The notes under the pieces were generated by a model. It was not told the DNA's origin. It was given only the letters and a program-made list of their open reading frames with translations, and searched no databases. From Actinomadura citrea (GTDB lineage Bacteria; Actinomycetota; Actinomycetes; Streptosporangiales; Streptosporangiaceae): a DNA stretch of 64,000 nucleotides. The stretch is from assembly GCF_013409045.1 (NCBI RefSeq), contig NZ_JACCBT010000001.1, positions 496,001 to 560,000 of the forward strand, given 5' to 3'. Made by a program: the position numbers and the translations under genes. Of this stretch, positions 9,179-18,013 are shown piece after piece. Each line of letters starts with the position of its first letter. Positions within the stretch are counted from its first letter, which is position 1.

Positions 9179-9916
9179 ATGGCCGTGCTCGTGTCCCTCC
9201 TCGCGTTCCTGATGACGCTCGCGGGCGGCCTGACCGCGATGCGCGTCCGCGACCACCGGCACCTCGTCCTCGGCCTCGCCGGCGGACTGATGCTCGGCGT
9301 CGTCGCGTTCGACCTGATCCCCGAGTCGCTGGAGCTGACGCGGCACCGCCCGTTCGGCGTCCCCGCCTCCATGATCGGCTTCGCGGCGGGCTTCGTGCTC
9401 CTGCACGTCGTCGAGCAGGCGGTGGCGATCCACCGCGCCCACGAGGAGGAGTACGCCCCGCACGAGCACGTCCACGGCTCAGGCTCCGGCGGGCTGCTCG
9501 CCGCGCTCGCCCTCGTCCTGCACAGCCTCGTGGACGGCCTCAGCATCGGCTTCGGCTTCCAGTCCGGCACCGAGACCGGCGTCTTCGTGGCGCTCGCCGT
9601 CATCACCCACGACTTCGCGGACGGGTTCAACACCTTCACCGCCGCCTCGCTGTACCGCGGCGACCGGCGCCCCGCCGTCCTGCTGCTGCTCGCCGACGCC
9701 GCCGCCCCGGTCGCCGGGGCCGCCATCGGCATGCTGGCGACCGTCCCGGACGCCGTCCTCGGCCCCTACCTGGGTGTCTTCGCCGGCGTCCTGCTGTACC
9801 TGGCCGCCGCCGAGATCCTGCCCGAGGCGCACAGCGTCCACCCGCGGATCATGACCCTGGCCGCCACCGGGCTCGGGCTCCTCGCCGTGCTGCTCAGCGT
9901 CGGGCTCGCGAGCTGA
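9179..9916 (+). CDS. ZIP family divalent metal transporter
   Basis: 245 residues with about eight hydrophobic segments, moving zinc or another divalent cation across the cytoplasmic membrane. The metal-path signatures are present: HSLVDGLSIGFGF in helix 4 and ITHDFADGFNTFTA in helix 5, plus VAFDLIPESLEL near residue 43. A histidine-rich loop (HEEEYAPHEHVHGSG, about residues 88-102) lies between helices 3 and 4, as in many ZIPs. Helix 5 has His-Asp-Phe-Ala-Asp where many ZIPs have His-Glu, as seen in some actinobacterial members. Single gene ending at a strong bidirectional hairpin. Confidence 0.88.
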   Translation: MAVLVSLLAFLMTLAGGLTAMRVRDHRHLVLGLAGGLMLGVVAFDLIPESLELTRHRPFGVPASMIGFAAGFVLLHVVEQAVAIHRAHEEEYAPHEHVHGSGSGGLLAALALVLHSLVDGLSIGFGFQSGTETGVFVALAVITHDFADGFNTFTAASLYRGDRRPAVLLLLADAAAPVAGAAIGMLATVPDAVLGPYLGVFAGVLLYLAAAEILPEAHSVHPRIMTLAATGLGLLAVLLSVGLAS

Positions 9917-9919
9917 CGA

Positions 9920-9947
9920 AGGGCCGCCCGGAAATCCGGACGGCCCT
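9920..9947. terminator. Bidirectional hairpin between convergent genes
   Basis: AGGGCCG and CCGG on the left pair with CCGG and CGGCCCT on the right around an AAAT loop. It sits between the ZIP gene and the convergent betaine-binding protein gene and could end transcription from both. Confidence 0.75.
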
Positions 9948-9967
9948 CCTCGGGAACGTTCCCGGCG

Positions 9968-10855
9968 TCAGCCCGTCAGGGACGTGGCGTAGCTCTGGTT
10001 CGACTTCAGCCACGCGTCGACCGCCTGTTCGGGCTTGCCCTTGTACTGGTTCTCCATCAGGTCCTCAAGGGAGCCGAGCTGCTTGTCGTCCATCCGGAAC
10101 TTCTTCAGCCAGCCGGTGACCTCGGGCTGGTCCTTGCCGAAGTCCTTGCGGGCGATGGTGTTGATGCCGTCCGGCTTGCCCATCGCGCCCTTCGGGTCCT
10201 GCAGGTCGCGGATGGGGTACTTCGTGTACGCCCAGTGCGGGCGCCACAGCGTGACGACGATGTCCTTCTTGGCGTCGATGGACTTCTTCAGCTCGGTCAG
10301 CATCGCCGCCGTCGAGGACGTCGTGACCTTGTACTCGTCCTTCAGGCCGTACGCGGGGAGCATCTCCTCCTGCGACACCCGGTACAGGCCGGAGCTCTTC
10401 TCGATGCCGACGATCTTGCCGCCGTACTGGCCGCCCTTGCCCTTCAGGTCGTCGAGCGTCTTGAGCGGGGAGTAGTTCGGGACCGCGATCGTCAACGGCG
10501 CCGAGTCGTACCAGACGCCGACCTTCTCCAGCTTGTCGCCGTACTGCTTCCAGTAGTCCTCGTGCGTGCCCGGCAGCCAGGAGTCCACGAACAGGTCGAC
10601 GTCGCCCTTCGACATGCCCGCGTAGAGCGGTCCCGTGTCGAGGGTCTTGACCTCCACCTTGTAGCCCTTGTCGGTCAGGAGCCTCTTCCACAGGGCGGTG
10701 GCGGCCTCACCCTCGGCCCAGCCCGAGACCATGCCGATGGTGATCTCCTTGTCGTTCCCACCCCCGCCGGAGTCGGAGTCGCCGCACGCCGCGGCGCTCA
10801 GCCCGAGCGTCAGCGTCAGCGCGGCGACCGTCAGGCCCTTGAACTTGGAGCGCAT
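9968..10855 (-). CDS. Glycine betaine/proline ABC transporter substrate-binding lipoprotein
   Basis: 295 residues. The signal peptide ends in a lipobox (LSAAACGDS), so the mature protein is lipid-anchored outside the membrane, followed by a Gly-rich linker. The OpuAC/ProX-type fold is recognisable: ITIGMVSGWAEGEAATALWK, DVDLFVDSWLPGTHEDYW and VVTLWRPHWAYTKYPIRDL; Trp and Tyr residues in such segments form the cage for quaternary amines. Start ATG 10855 follows AAAGGACGCGC. Last gene of the three-gene operon, 47 bp after the permease. It delivers an osmoprotectant, probably glycine betaine. Confidence 0.93.
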   Translation of the reverse strand: MRSKFKGLTVAALTLTLGLSAAACGDSDSGGGGNDKEITIGMVSGWAEGEAATALWKRLLTDKGYKVEVKTLDTGPLYAGMSKGDVDLFVDSWLPGTHEDYWKQYGDKLEKVGVWYDSAPLTIAVPNYSPLKTLDDLKGKGGQYGGKIVGIEKSSGLYRVSQEEMLPAYGLKDEYKVTTSSTAAMLTELKKSIDAKKDIVVTLWRPHWAYTKYPIRDLQDPKGAMGKPDGINTIARKDFGKDQPEVTGWLKKFRMDDKQLGSLEDLMENQYKGKPEQAVDAWLKSNQSYATSLTG

Positions 10856-10902
10856 GCGCGTCCTTTCGTTGGCTTGCATGGTGAAGTGGGGGGAGCGGGA
10901 AG

Positions 10903-11829
10903 TCAGTTGGACGTTCCCGCGGCGGAGGCGACGGCGACCGGGACGGTCGCGGCGGCGCGGCGGCGCGTGAACAGCGCGCGCAGCATGCTCGGCCCCTCGC
11001 CCAGGGCGCCGGTCAGGCGGTCCAGGTAGATCGCGAGGACCACGACGGCGATGCCGCCCTCGAAGCCCTTGGCGACGTCCACCCGGTTGATGCCCTCCAG
11101 CACCTCGCCGCCGAGGCCGCCCGCCCCCACCATGCCGGCGATGACGACCATGGACAGCGACAGCATGATCAGCTGGTTGACCCCGGCCATGATCGACGGC
11201 ATCGCGAGCGGGATCTGGATCCGGGTCAGGATCCGGCCCGGCGGCGTGCCGAACGCCTCGCCCGCCTCGACCATCTCCGGGTCCACCCCGCGGATGCCGA
11301 GTTCGGTCAGCCGCACCCCCGGCGGCATCGCGAAGATCACCGTCGCCACCACGCCGGGCACCGAGCCGATGCTGAAGAAGAAGATCGCCGGAATCAGGTA
11401 CACGAACGCCGGCATCGTCTGCATGAAGTCCAGGACCGGCCGGACGATCCGGCTCACCACGTCGCTGCGCGCGGCCGCGATGCCGATCGGGATCGCCACC
11501 ACGGTCGACACCACCGCCGACACCAGCACCAGGGCCAGCGAGTCCATCGCCGACTCCCACAGCTCCATGCTGTCGACCAGCGCGAACCCGAGGATCGTGA
11601 ACAGGCCGAGCTTCCAGCCGCTCAGCACCAGCGCGATCACGGCCAGCACCAGCGTCAGCCCCAGCGGCGGCAGGACGGTCAGGACGCTCGTCAGCCCGTC
11701 CACCGACGCCTCGATCGCCGAGCCGATCCCGTCGAACAGCCACGCCAGGTTGTCGGTGCACCAGGTCACCAGGCTGTCGAACCACTCGCCGACCGGAACC
11801 CGGGGCAGCTTCATCGCAGCGTCACTCAT
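10903..11829 (-). CDS. Glycine betaine/proline ABC transporter permease (ProW/OpuAB type)
   Basis: 308 residues with six to eight membrane helices. The BPD permease EAA-loop is visible as EMVEAGEAFGTPPGRILTRI near residue 190, and VVIAGMVGAGGLGGEV is the usual C-terminal signature of the family. The N-terminus has a long amphipathic stretch as in ProW. Its ATG overlaps the last eight bases of the ATPase gene (ATGAGTGA), so translation is coupled. It forms the channel through which the bound osmolyte enters, driven by the neighbouring ATPase. The C-terminal tail (RRRAAATVPVAVASAAG) is unusually alanine-rich. Confidence 0.93.
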   Translation of the reverse strand: MSDAAMKLPRVPVGEWFDSLVTWCTDNLAWLFDGIGSAIEASVDGLTSVLTVLPPLGLTLVLAVIALVLSGWKLGLFTILGFALVDSMELWESAMDSLALVLVSAVVSTVVAIPIGIAAARSDVVSRIVRPVLDFMQTMPAFVYLIPAIFFFSIGSVPGVVATVIFAMPPGVRLTELGIRGVDPEMVEAGEAFGTPPGRILTRIQIPLAMPSIMAGVNQLIMLSLSMVVIAGMVGAGGLGGEVLEGINRVDVAKGFEGGIAVVVLAIYLDRLTGALGEGPSMLRALFTRRRAAATVPVAVASAAGTSN

Positions 11830-13075
11830 CGCCGCCGCCCTCCTTCGTCAGCGCCAGTTCCGGCTCGTCCTCCTCGACCATCTCCTCCACGTGGGAGTTG
11901 ATCGCGCCGAGCGCCGCCAGCAGCGTCACCCGGGGGATCACGCCGAGCAGCGTCCCCTTCTCGTCCGCCACCGGCACCGGCAGATCGCTCTCGGCGACCC
12001 GCACGAACAGGTCCGCGACCGGGGTGTCCGGCGCCACCGGCGCCGGATCCTCGGGGTCGATCAGGCCGTCCAGCGTCTGGACGTTCTCCTGCACCGCGTC
12101 CGCGATCACGGTCGCCCGCACCCGTCCGACGAGCCTGCGGTCCCGCCCGACCACGAACGCCGCCGACGTCTGCTGCTCGCGCATCGTCCGCAGGGCCGTC
12201 CTGGGCCCGGTCGACGCCAGCACCGTGACCAGCGGCTTCTCCATCACCGAGGCCGCCGTCAGCACTCTGGTACGGTCCACATCCGCGACGAACTGAGCGA
12301 CATAGTCGTTGGCGGGATCGGTGAGGATCTCCTCGGCCGTCCCGATCTGCACGATCCGGCCCTCCCGCATCACCGCGATGCGGTCGCCGATGCGCATGGC
12401 CTCGTTCAGGTCGTGCGTGATGAAGACGATCGTCTTGCCGAACCGGCTCTGCAGGTCCAGGAGCAGGTCCTGGACCTCCCGGCGGATCAGCGGGTCCAGA
12501 GCGCTGAAGGCCTCGTCCATCAGGATGATGTCGGTGCCCGAAGCGAGCGCGCGGGCAAGCCCCACCCGCTGCTTCATTCCGCCCGACAACTCACCGGGGA
12601 CCTTGTTCTCCCAGCCTTCGAGACCCACCAGGGCCAGGAACTCCCGGGCGGTCTTCTCTCGTTCTTCCCTGGGAACACCGCGGACCTCGAGCCCGTACGC
12701 GGCATTGGCCAGAACCGTCCGATGGGGGAACAGCGCGAAGTGCTGGAAGACCATGCTGACCTTGTTCTGCCGAAGCGCGCGCAGCGCCTTCGGCGGCAGC
12801 TTGGCGATGTCCTGGCCGTCGATCTCGACACTTCCGGACGTGACGCCGAGCAACCCGTTCAGCATCCGGATGAGGGTCGACTTCCCCGACCCCGACAGGC
12901 CCATGACCACGAAGATCTCGCCCTGCCGGACCTCGAACGTGGCGTCCACCACCGCCGGGGTGACCCCGAGGTCGCGGACCACCGACAGATCGGCCCCCGC
13001 CCTGAGTTTCCGCTGTGCCTCCGCCGCCTTACGGCCGAAGAGTTTGGTGACGCTTTCCGCGCGGAGTACTGACAC
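11822..13075 (-). CDS. Glycine betaine/proline ABC transporter ATP-binding protein with CBS domains (ProV/OpuAA type)
   Basis: 417 residues from GTG 13075. The ATPase core has Walker A GLSGSGKST, Q-loop MVFQHFALFPHR, signature LSGGMKQRVGLARAL, Walker B ILMDEAFSALDP and the H-loop FITHD. The C-terminal ~130 residues are a paired CBS domain, the ionic-strength sensor of this subfamily. The start is chosen for AAGGAG just upstream and the conserved beginning VLRAESVTKLFG; the frame extends to 13147 without conserved content. First gene of the operon, overlapping the permease. Osmotic control is expected through the CBS domains; a TTGACA-like box lies at 13158-13163 on the minus strand. Confidence 0.93.
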   Translation of the reverse strand: MSVLRAESVTKLFGRKAAEAQRKLRAGADLSVVRDLGVTPAVVDATFEVRQGEIFVVMGLSGSGKSTLIRMLNGLLGVTSGSVEIDGQDIAKLPPKALRALRQNKVSMVFQHFALFPHRTVLANAAYGLEVRGVPREEREKTAREFLALVGLEGWENKVPGELSGGMKQRVGLARALASGTDIILMDEAFSALDPLIRREVQDLLLDLQSRFGKTIVFITHDLNEAMRIGDRIAVMREGRIVQIGTAEEILTDPANDYVAQFVADVDRTRVLTAASVMEKPLVTVLASTGPRTALRTMREQQTSAAFVVGRDRRLVGRVRATVIADAVQENVQTLDGLIDPEDPAPVAPDTPVADLFVRVAESDLPVPVADEKGTLLGVIPRVTLLAALGAINSHVEEMVEEDEPELALTKEGGGDE

Positions 13076-13257
13076 GATCTCCTTCCGGGTTCCCACGTCG
13101 ATGCGCGGAAACGGGTCGCCTCGTCCGTCCAGGCGCCCGGGCCTCACCTAAAGAGGCTGTCAACCAGACGCCATGCCTGTGCGTCGCCCGAAACTACCCG
13201 GCCAGAGAACATGTTTCATCTTTTGGTGATTTCCGTCACGTTCGGGTAACGAACTGA

Positions 13258-13833
13258 CTACACTTTCGTCCGGTGAAAGTTCTGGTACGACCGCGACGGC
13301 GTCGGCCCCCGCTGGTCCTGGTACCGCGACCCGTACTTCGCCGACCCGTAGGGGTACTCCGCCGGCGAGCTCGTCCGGAACAGGCACATCTGCCCGATCT
13401 TCATCCCCGGCCACAACTTGATCGGCAACGTCGCCACGTTCGACAGCTCCAGCGTCACGTGCCCGTTGAACCCCGGATCGATCCACCCCGCCGTCGAGTG
13501 CGTGAGCAGCCCCAGCCGCCCCAGCGAGCTCTTCCCCTCCAGCCGCGCCGCGAGATCCTCGGGCAGCCCGAACACCTCGTACGTCGAGGCCAGCACGAAC
13601 TCCCCGGGATGCAGCACGAACGCCTCGTCGGCCTCCACCTCCACCAGCCGCGTCAGATCCGGCTGCTCCACAGCGGGATCGATGTGCGGATACCGGTGGT
13701 TCTCGAACACCCGGAAGTACCGGTCCAGCCGCACGTCCACACTGGACGGCTGAACCATGACCGGCTCGTACGGGTCGATCTTCACTCGCCCAGACTCAAG
13801 CTCGGCCCTGATGTCGCGATCGGAGAGCAGCAC
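13258..13833 (-). CDS. dcd: dCTP deaminase (actinobacterial dUMP-forming type)
   Basis: 191 residues, the standard length. Converts dCTP toward dUMP for thymidylate synthesis; actinobacterial members are commonly bifunctional DCD-DUT, releasing dUMP directly. Motifs: [15 protein letters not shown] start, [10 protein letters not shown] near residue 28, [21 protein letters not shown] around 99-118 with the nucleotide-binding and catalytic region, and a C-terminal [14 protein letters not shown] loop. The start is GTG 13833. Single gene, convergent with nothing and back to back with the tRNA gene region. The Leu-Leu-Thr-His segment would help discriminate mono- from bifunctional forms. Confidence 0.95.
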   Translation of the reverse strand: MLLSDRDIRAELESGRVKIDPYEPVMVQPSSVDVRLDRYFRVFENHRYPHIDPAVEQPDLTRLVEVEADEAFVLHPGEFVLASTYEVFGLPEDLAARLEGKSSLGRLGLLTHSTAGWIDPGFNGHVTLELSNVATLPIKLWPGMKIGQMCLFRTSSPAEYPYGSAKYGSRYQDQRGPTPSRSYQNFHRTKV

Positions 13834-13915
13834 CCCAGAAAGCTATCCCACGCCACACCCCCACCGACGATCCGGTACAGTAACCAAAACGCGGGCGCCT
13901 CCAGGCCGCCCCCAC

Positions 13916-13989
13916 GCGGGTGTAGTTCAATGGTAGAACTTCAGCTTCCCAAGCTGACAGCGCGGGTTCGATTCCCGTCACCCGCTCCA
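13916..13989 (+). tRNA. tRNA-Gly (anticodon CCC), CCA encoded
   Basis: Seven-base acceptor stem GCGGGTG pairs with CACCCGC (13979-13985). D arm GTTCAATGGTAGAAC, anticodon stem TCAGC/GCTGA with loop TTCCCAA giving anticodon CCC, and T arm with GGTTCGATTC. T discriminator at 13986 and CCA at 13987-13989. A perfect hairpin terminator follows. Two degenerate copies of its 3' half lie at 19776 and 20374, marking it as an integration target. Confidence 0.93.
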
Positions 13990-13994
13990 TAACG

Positions 13995-14032
13995 AAGGCC
14001 CAGGTCAGCGGTTTCCGCCGAGCCTGGGCCTT
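13995..14032 (+). terminator. tRNA-Gly terminator
   Basis: AAGGCCCAGG at 13995-14004 pairs perfectly with CCTGGGCCTT at 14023-14032; the loop can pair further (CGG/CCG). The left arm is repeated near the two downstream tRNA-like fragments. Confidence 0.8.
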
Positions 14033-14145
14033 GGCCTTGTGGGGGCTCAGTCACACCCGCGTGCCATTTGGGCAGCCGGATCAGAGAGCCCGCCGCACCG
14101 CCGTCATCATCGTCGTCTTGGCCCTGCTCGGCCCGGACGAGCGCG

Positions 14146-14787
14146 TCAAGCCCGTCCGCGATGATGCGATCTGCCTACCTTCGCAAGCAGTTGAGGACGG
14201 GCAAACCAGTCAGGATCGAGTCGCTGGGCGGTCAACGACTCCAGGGTGGCCATCGCGGTCTCCCAGTCCGGGCCCGGGCCGGAGCGATCGTGGAGGTCGC
14301 GCAACGCATCGAGGTGGTCGGTCAATGCCTCCGGGGCGGTACCCCACCGGTCCAGCGGGCGCAGCATGTCCAGTTCGGTGACCACCACGCCATCGACGAT
14401 GTAGTAGAGCCTGTTGAAGTTGTTGATCGCCCAGAACACCGAATGGACGGTGGCGCTCTGGCTAAGCCGCCGCAACGCCTCCTCCTCGGCGGTGGCGGTG
14501 CCGAACCCCACGATGATGACGGCGTCGCCGCGCTGCTCGAGGAAGACCGTGTCAGCTAGGTCGTCGTATTCGAGGTCAGAGACACAATCAGCCGGCCGGT
14601 CCGTCGTCATGGTGTCCGGTTCACCGTGCAGCCGGCGTACTACGTCATCCACGGTCAACCGCGCCTGGCGAGGGCGTACCACCGTCCAAGCCAGGTTTTC
14701 CTTAACCGAGGAATACTCCGAAAGGTCGCTCAACTGCTCGAACATTCGCACATAGTGCTCGATCTGCCCAGGTGTCGGACCCGCCAT
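14146..14787 (-). CDS. DUF6461-like protein
   Basis: 213 residues, soluble, acidic. The central part (GDAVIIVGFGTATAEEEALR, SVFWAINNFNRLYYIVDG, LDRWGTAPEAL) resembles the DUF6461 layout, in which a beta-rich segment with Phe-Trp-Asn is followed by WG.DP. Such proteins occur in actinomycete accessory regions; activity is unknown. ATG 14787 is chosen over a TTG at 14799; no clear ribosome site is visible for either. It is the first gene inside the tRNA-bounded accessory segment and is transcribed toward the tRNA. An immunity-type role is possible from context but unsupported. Confidence 0.62.
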   Translation of the reverse strand: MAGPTPGQIEHYVRMFEQLSDLSEYSSVKENLAWTVVRPRQARLTVDDVVRRLHGEPDTMTTDRPADCVSDLEYDDLADTVFLEQRGDAVIIVGFGTATAEEEALRRLSQSATVHSVFWAINNFNRLYYIVDGVVVTELDMLRPLDRWGTAPEALTDHLDALRDLHDRSGPGPDWETAMATLESLTAQRLDPDWFARPQLLAKVGRSHHRGRA

Positions 14788-15115
14788 GGTGCCATCCAAT
14801 ACATTCGACGGTCGCCTGACCGTACCCCCAGCCCCCGCGAGCCGAAGCGCTCACCCGCGCGAAACTGTCTGTCGCACCATCTCGCTGAGGCGGGCTGGTG
14901 GTAGGGGCGGTCGCTGCCACACGATTTCCGGTGTTCGGGCCGTGTCCGGCCCCGCTTCCCCGCTCACCCTCGGAGGATCGGGGGCTGTCGCCGTTCCGAG
15001 CAGGCCGAGATGCGCAGGTCAGCAGCTCGGCCGCCATGAGTTGAAGGCAGCGCGTTCACTGGCCCGTTCCAACGGCCAGGCGGACCTCACCGGTGCCGCC
15101 GCTAGGCTCCTGGCC
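14788..15115. other. Intergenic stretch, no gene seen
   Basis: Between the divergent DUF6461-like and ArsR-like genes. Open frames on both strands have arginine/proline-rich shadow translations; nothing recognisable was found. It should hold the promoters of both neighbours. Confidence 0.4.
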
Positions 15116-16099
15116 ATGGCCGGCGTCCTGCGGATCCATTTCACGCGCCAAGACCTGCTGCTCATGCAGTTGGCCGGGCAATCCGACCCGATGTGGGAGG
15201 CGGTGCTTGGAACCCACGTCCTCGTCGCACCCGCGGGCCGGTTGACGCCACGGCTGAGCGCTTGGAAGGCGAACGCCCGGCGGAAGATCGATCCTGAAGT
15301 CCGTTCAGCGTGCCGTCTCCTCATGGACCTCGCACCTGCTGATGCGAGTTACTTTCCCGACTTCCTCACGCCCATTGAGGCCATGGAGGGTCTTGACGCG
15401 GGACTGGACGCCCTTCGCTCGACGCCGCGCAGCCGGATCAGGCACGAGTTGGGCTTCGCATCGAAGCGTCGCGCTCTCCCCAATTGGACCTGCAGCCTTG
15501 CCCGCGGCGAAGGGGAGGCCATGCAGGACGTGGCCCGATCCTTTCAGATCATTAATGACAGGCTGATACGCCCGGACTGGACCCAGGTGGCAGCGGCTCT
15601 CGAGATGGATCGCTCGCAGAGGCTGAGCGCGCTGGAGCGCAGTTTCTCCTCCCTGCTCGATTCCATGTACCCGTTCACCTGGAATGATCCCGTGCTCTCC
15701 GCGCCCTATCCCATGGACTGGGACATCCGCCTGGGAGGGCGTGGCATCTGCTTTATTCCTTCCTACTTTTGCGACCGATCGCCTGTAGCAATCGTCGACC
15801 CCAAGCTTCCTCCTGTGGTGGTTTACCCACTGCAGGTCGCATCGCGAAGAACTGCACACGACGAAGCGTTGGGTGCCCTCCTGGGCGACAACCGCGCCAA
15901 GGTCCTGGTCTCTCTGCGCACCGCGTCAACGACGGGCGGTATCGCCGCCATGGCCGGACTGCGTCCTTCAGTGGTCTCCGGACATCTGAAGATCCTTCGC
16001 AACGCCGGGCTCGTCGAAAGTGAACGGCAGGGCCAACACGTCCTGCACACCCTGACCCCTCGCGGAGCGGTCCTCACGACCGAAAACAACCCCGGCTGA
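15116..16099 (+). CDS. ArsR-like winged-helix regulator with N-terminal DUF5937-like domain
   Basis: 327 residues. The start MAGVLRIHFTRQDLLLMQLA and the long middle region resemble the actinobacterial DUF5937-type regulators, and the C-terminal ~80 residues form a winged helix: KVLVSLRTASTTGGIAAMAG, then LRPSVVSGHLKILRNAGLVE as recognition helix and wing, typical of ArsR. It probably acts as a dimeric DNA-binding regulator; no metal site is evident and the ligand is unknown. ATG 15116 fits the conserved start although the ribosome site is weak; the open frame begins 330 bp earlier without conserved content. It lies inside the tRNA-bounded segment. Confidence 0.8.
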   Translation: MAGVLRIHFTRQDLLLMQLAGQSDPMWEAVLGTHVLVAPAGRLTPRLSAWKANARRKIDPEVRSACRLLMDLAPADASYFPDFLTPIEAMEGLDAGLDALRSTPRSRIRHELGFASKRRALPNWTCSLARGEGEAMQDVARSFQIINDRLIRPDWTQVAAALEMDRSQRLSALERSFSSLLDSMYPFTWNDPVLSAPYPMDWDIRLGGRGICFIPSYFCDRSPVAIVDPKLPPVVVYPLQVASRRTAHDEALGALLGDNRAKVLVSLRTASTTGGIAAMAGLRPSVVSGHLKILRNAGLVESERQGQHVLHTLTPRGAVLTTENNPG

Positions 16100-16248
16100 C
16101 CTGGATAATTCTCCTCCAGCAGAAAACTTCCGCTTGGCCGGATGCTCAGCTCTCCTACGGTGTGACCATGCTCCACCGAGACCTTGGACAGGGCATGCTC
16201 TGCCCTGCCTGTCTCAACTTTGTGCGCATCGCTGAGAGAGGGAACGTC

Positions 16249-16797
16249 ATGAAGTTTCGGAATCTTGCCTGCCTGGCCATCACGGCCTTGTTGGCGGCGG
16301 GCTGCGCCGGCGGCGCTGGTGCCAACAGCAAGGGCGACTCCGAAAAGGGCACCAAGATGCCCAAGGCGAGCTCGTTCGAGGAGATCGCCGAACTTCTCAA
16401 ACCGGCCCTCGGTTCTTGCCAGCGGATGCAGACGACCGGTCCTGGCGTGGAGCTCCAGGTTTCCGACAGGAGCCGCGGTGGAAAGAAGAAGGCCATCTGC
16501 TGGTATCAGGAGCAGAAGTTCGCGGTCGAGTTCCTGCTCATCGATACGGACAACTCTACGATCGAGCGGTTCTACAAGAACTACGACTCCGTCTCCTCGG
16601 AGAGGGTCGGAATGGGCTTCACCGTCCGGGACACCGGAGGTGCCAGTGACGAGATCGAAGCCATCCTTCGGCAGAAACTCAAGGAATCCGGACTGAAGTT
16701 CTTGAACTGTGAGAGTGATTTCACCCCGTATAGCGGGATCGAATTTGTCGAAGCGAAGACGAAAGGCTGTCGCTACACGTCAGTCCAGCGCTTCTAG
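16249..16797 (+). CDS. Putative lipoprotein of unknown function
   Basis: 182 residues. The signal peptide MKFRNLACLAITALLAAGC ends in a lipobox (LAAG-Cys19), so lipid anchoring outside the membrane is likely. The mature part is lysine- and glutamate-rich and contains three cysteines besides the lipidated one (GSCQRM, AICWYQ, LNCESD, GCRYTS regions), compatible with disulfides. No family recognised. ATG 16249 follows GAGAGGGAACGTC. Codon use is visibly less GC-rich at third positions than the surrounding core genes, as for other genes in this segment. Same direction as the ArsR-like gene, 149 bp downstream. Confidence 0.75.
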   Translation: MKFRNLACLAITALLAAGCAGGAGANSKGDSEKGTKMPKASSFEEIAELLKPALGSCQRMQTTGPGVELQVSDRSRGGKKKAICWYQEQKFAVEFLLIDTDNSTIERFYKNYDSVSSERVGMGFTVRDTGGASDEIEAILRQKLKESGLKFLNCESDFTPYSGIEFVEAKTKGCRYTSVQRF

Positions 16798-16920
16798 CGT
16801 CAGGCTGATGGCGACGCGCTCTGCAATGACCTGAAGCGGACGTAGCCCGTCGCCCGCTCCTCTTGCAGAAATTCGCCAGCGGGCCCGTCCACAGCTCGTG
16901 GGCAACATTCCCCTGGCCAC

Positions 16921-17520
16921 CTACCTTGCATACGGCTCGGCGAGAAGGCGGAGGAGCTGGTCGGTTCCGGCAGAGAGATCGAGACGCGCCAGCATCTCGC
17001 GCCGGGCCGCCAGTTCGCGGAGAACACGGCCCGGCCCGTAGCGGGAGATGACAAAGCCGTCTTCCGGATAGACGGCGGCCTCCCACAGAGGGCGACCGGC
17101 ACCATCAACGACCAGGCCCTGGCCATCCTGGCGGTCCACTTCCCGCCAGGCGAAGTCCAGGCCGGCTTCCTCGGCGGCCTCGCGAGCCAAGCGTTCCTCA
17201 CCGCGCCACCGCTCCAGCAAGAGATCGGTGCCCGGACCTGAGGGGACACGGCCCTGGGTGAGGATCGGCCGCCAGGCGGGCCGGTAGTCGGGCATCCCGG
17301 CATACGTGTACGCCAGCAGCCGAACAAGCGCGGGGCGTTGGGTGCAGCGGGCCCGAATCTCCTGGTTGACGCGCAGCCAGGCGGGCGAATATCGGGTGCA
17401 GGACCGCAGATGCCGATCGAGTGCTGGAGGCAGCGGCGGACATTCATCCAGGTCCGCCTGTCCTCCGTACTTGGCATCCGCGGCCAGTTGGCGGTCGAGA
17501 AACGTCGTGATGACGGTCAA
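16921..17520 (-). CDS. DUF6221-like protein with rearranged repeats
   Basis: 199 residues, soluble. Two elements typical of the C-terminal end of DUF6221 proteins appear twice: ALVRLLAYTYAGMPDYRPAW near residue 65-84 and LLRLLAEPYAR at the extreme C-terminus. Between them FVISRYGPGRVLRELAARRE resembles the family's His-Asp-Pro-Arg-Val-Leu helix. The order therefore looks like an extra copy of the C-terminal motif placed in front. DUF6221 proteins are small actinobacterial proteins of unknown function. The last copy stops early (PYAR instead of PYADHPDYR), so the gene may be truncated. It faces the lipoprotein gene across 123 bp. Confidence 0.65.
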   Translation of the reverse strand: MTVITTFLDRQLAADAKYGGQADLDECPPLPPALDRHLRSCTRYSPAWLRVNQEIRARCTQRPALVRLLAYTYAGMPDYRPAWRPILTQGRVPSGPGTDLLLERWRGEERLAREAAEEAGLDFAWREVDRQDGQGLVVDGAGRPLWEAAVYPEDGFVISRYGPGRVLRELAARREMLARLDLSAGTDQLLRLLAEPYAR

Positions 17521-18013
17521 TGGACGCTCCAGTCACGCAGGGCTTGCAACAACGACACGAGGCGACGACCGCCGCCAGGTTGCCGCGCTCGCCCCAACAG
17601 CACGATTCGGCAACACGTCTCTCTGCCTATGGTCGCCCTGATGTGTGGCTCGACTCGCACCTCCGGCGGGCACGGCAGCGCGCGCGTGGCGGTGGGGCCG
17701 CATGGGCGGTTTCGCCTTCCGGCAAGGGGCTCCTGCCACCTGAGAACCGCACAGTTCCGGCCGCCTCGCCGTGAAACGACACGACTATAACTACACACTG
17801 TGCATGACGGGATGCGCTGAGATGATCTTGCAATTGCCGCGGATGGTGTGTTGACTTGGCAATCTTCTCCGGCCGGAGCGTCAGCGCAACCTCGATGAGG
17901 CGAACTAGGAACCCTGATAGTTACCCAACGTAGTCGATTACGGTCCGTCCGAACGACCGCGTTCACGGCACCACTCTTCACAAGAAGAGGGTTTGGAGCT
18001 CGCCTTGGGCCAC
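17521..18013. other. Intergenic stretch, no gene seen
   Basis: Lies between the divergent DUF6221-like and MHYT genes. Only shadow open frames were found; composition is less GC-rich near 17790-17950. It should carry both promoters. Confidence 0.4.

Noticed and set aside
6890-9475. 861-codon minus-strand frame opposite the Fe-S protein
   Set aside because: Antisense shadow; the plus-strand frame has full Fe-S motifs and a good ribosome site.
13140-13165. TTAGGTGAGGC-like half iron box near the betaine operon
   Set aside because: Only half of the DtxR/IdeR consensus is present and the operon has no iron link; treated as chance beside a possible TTGACA box.
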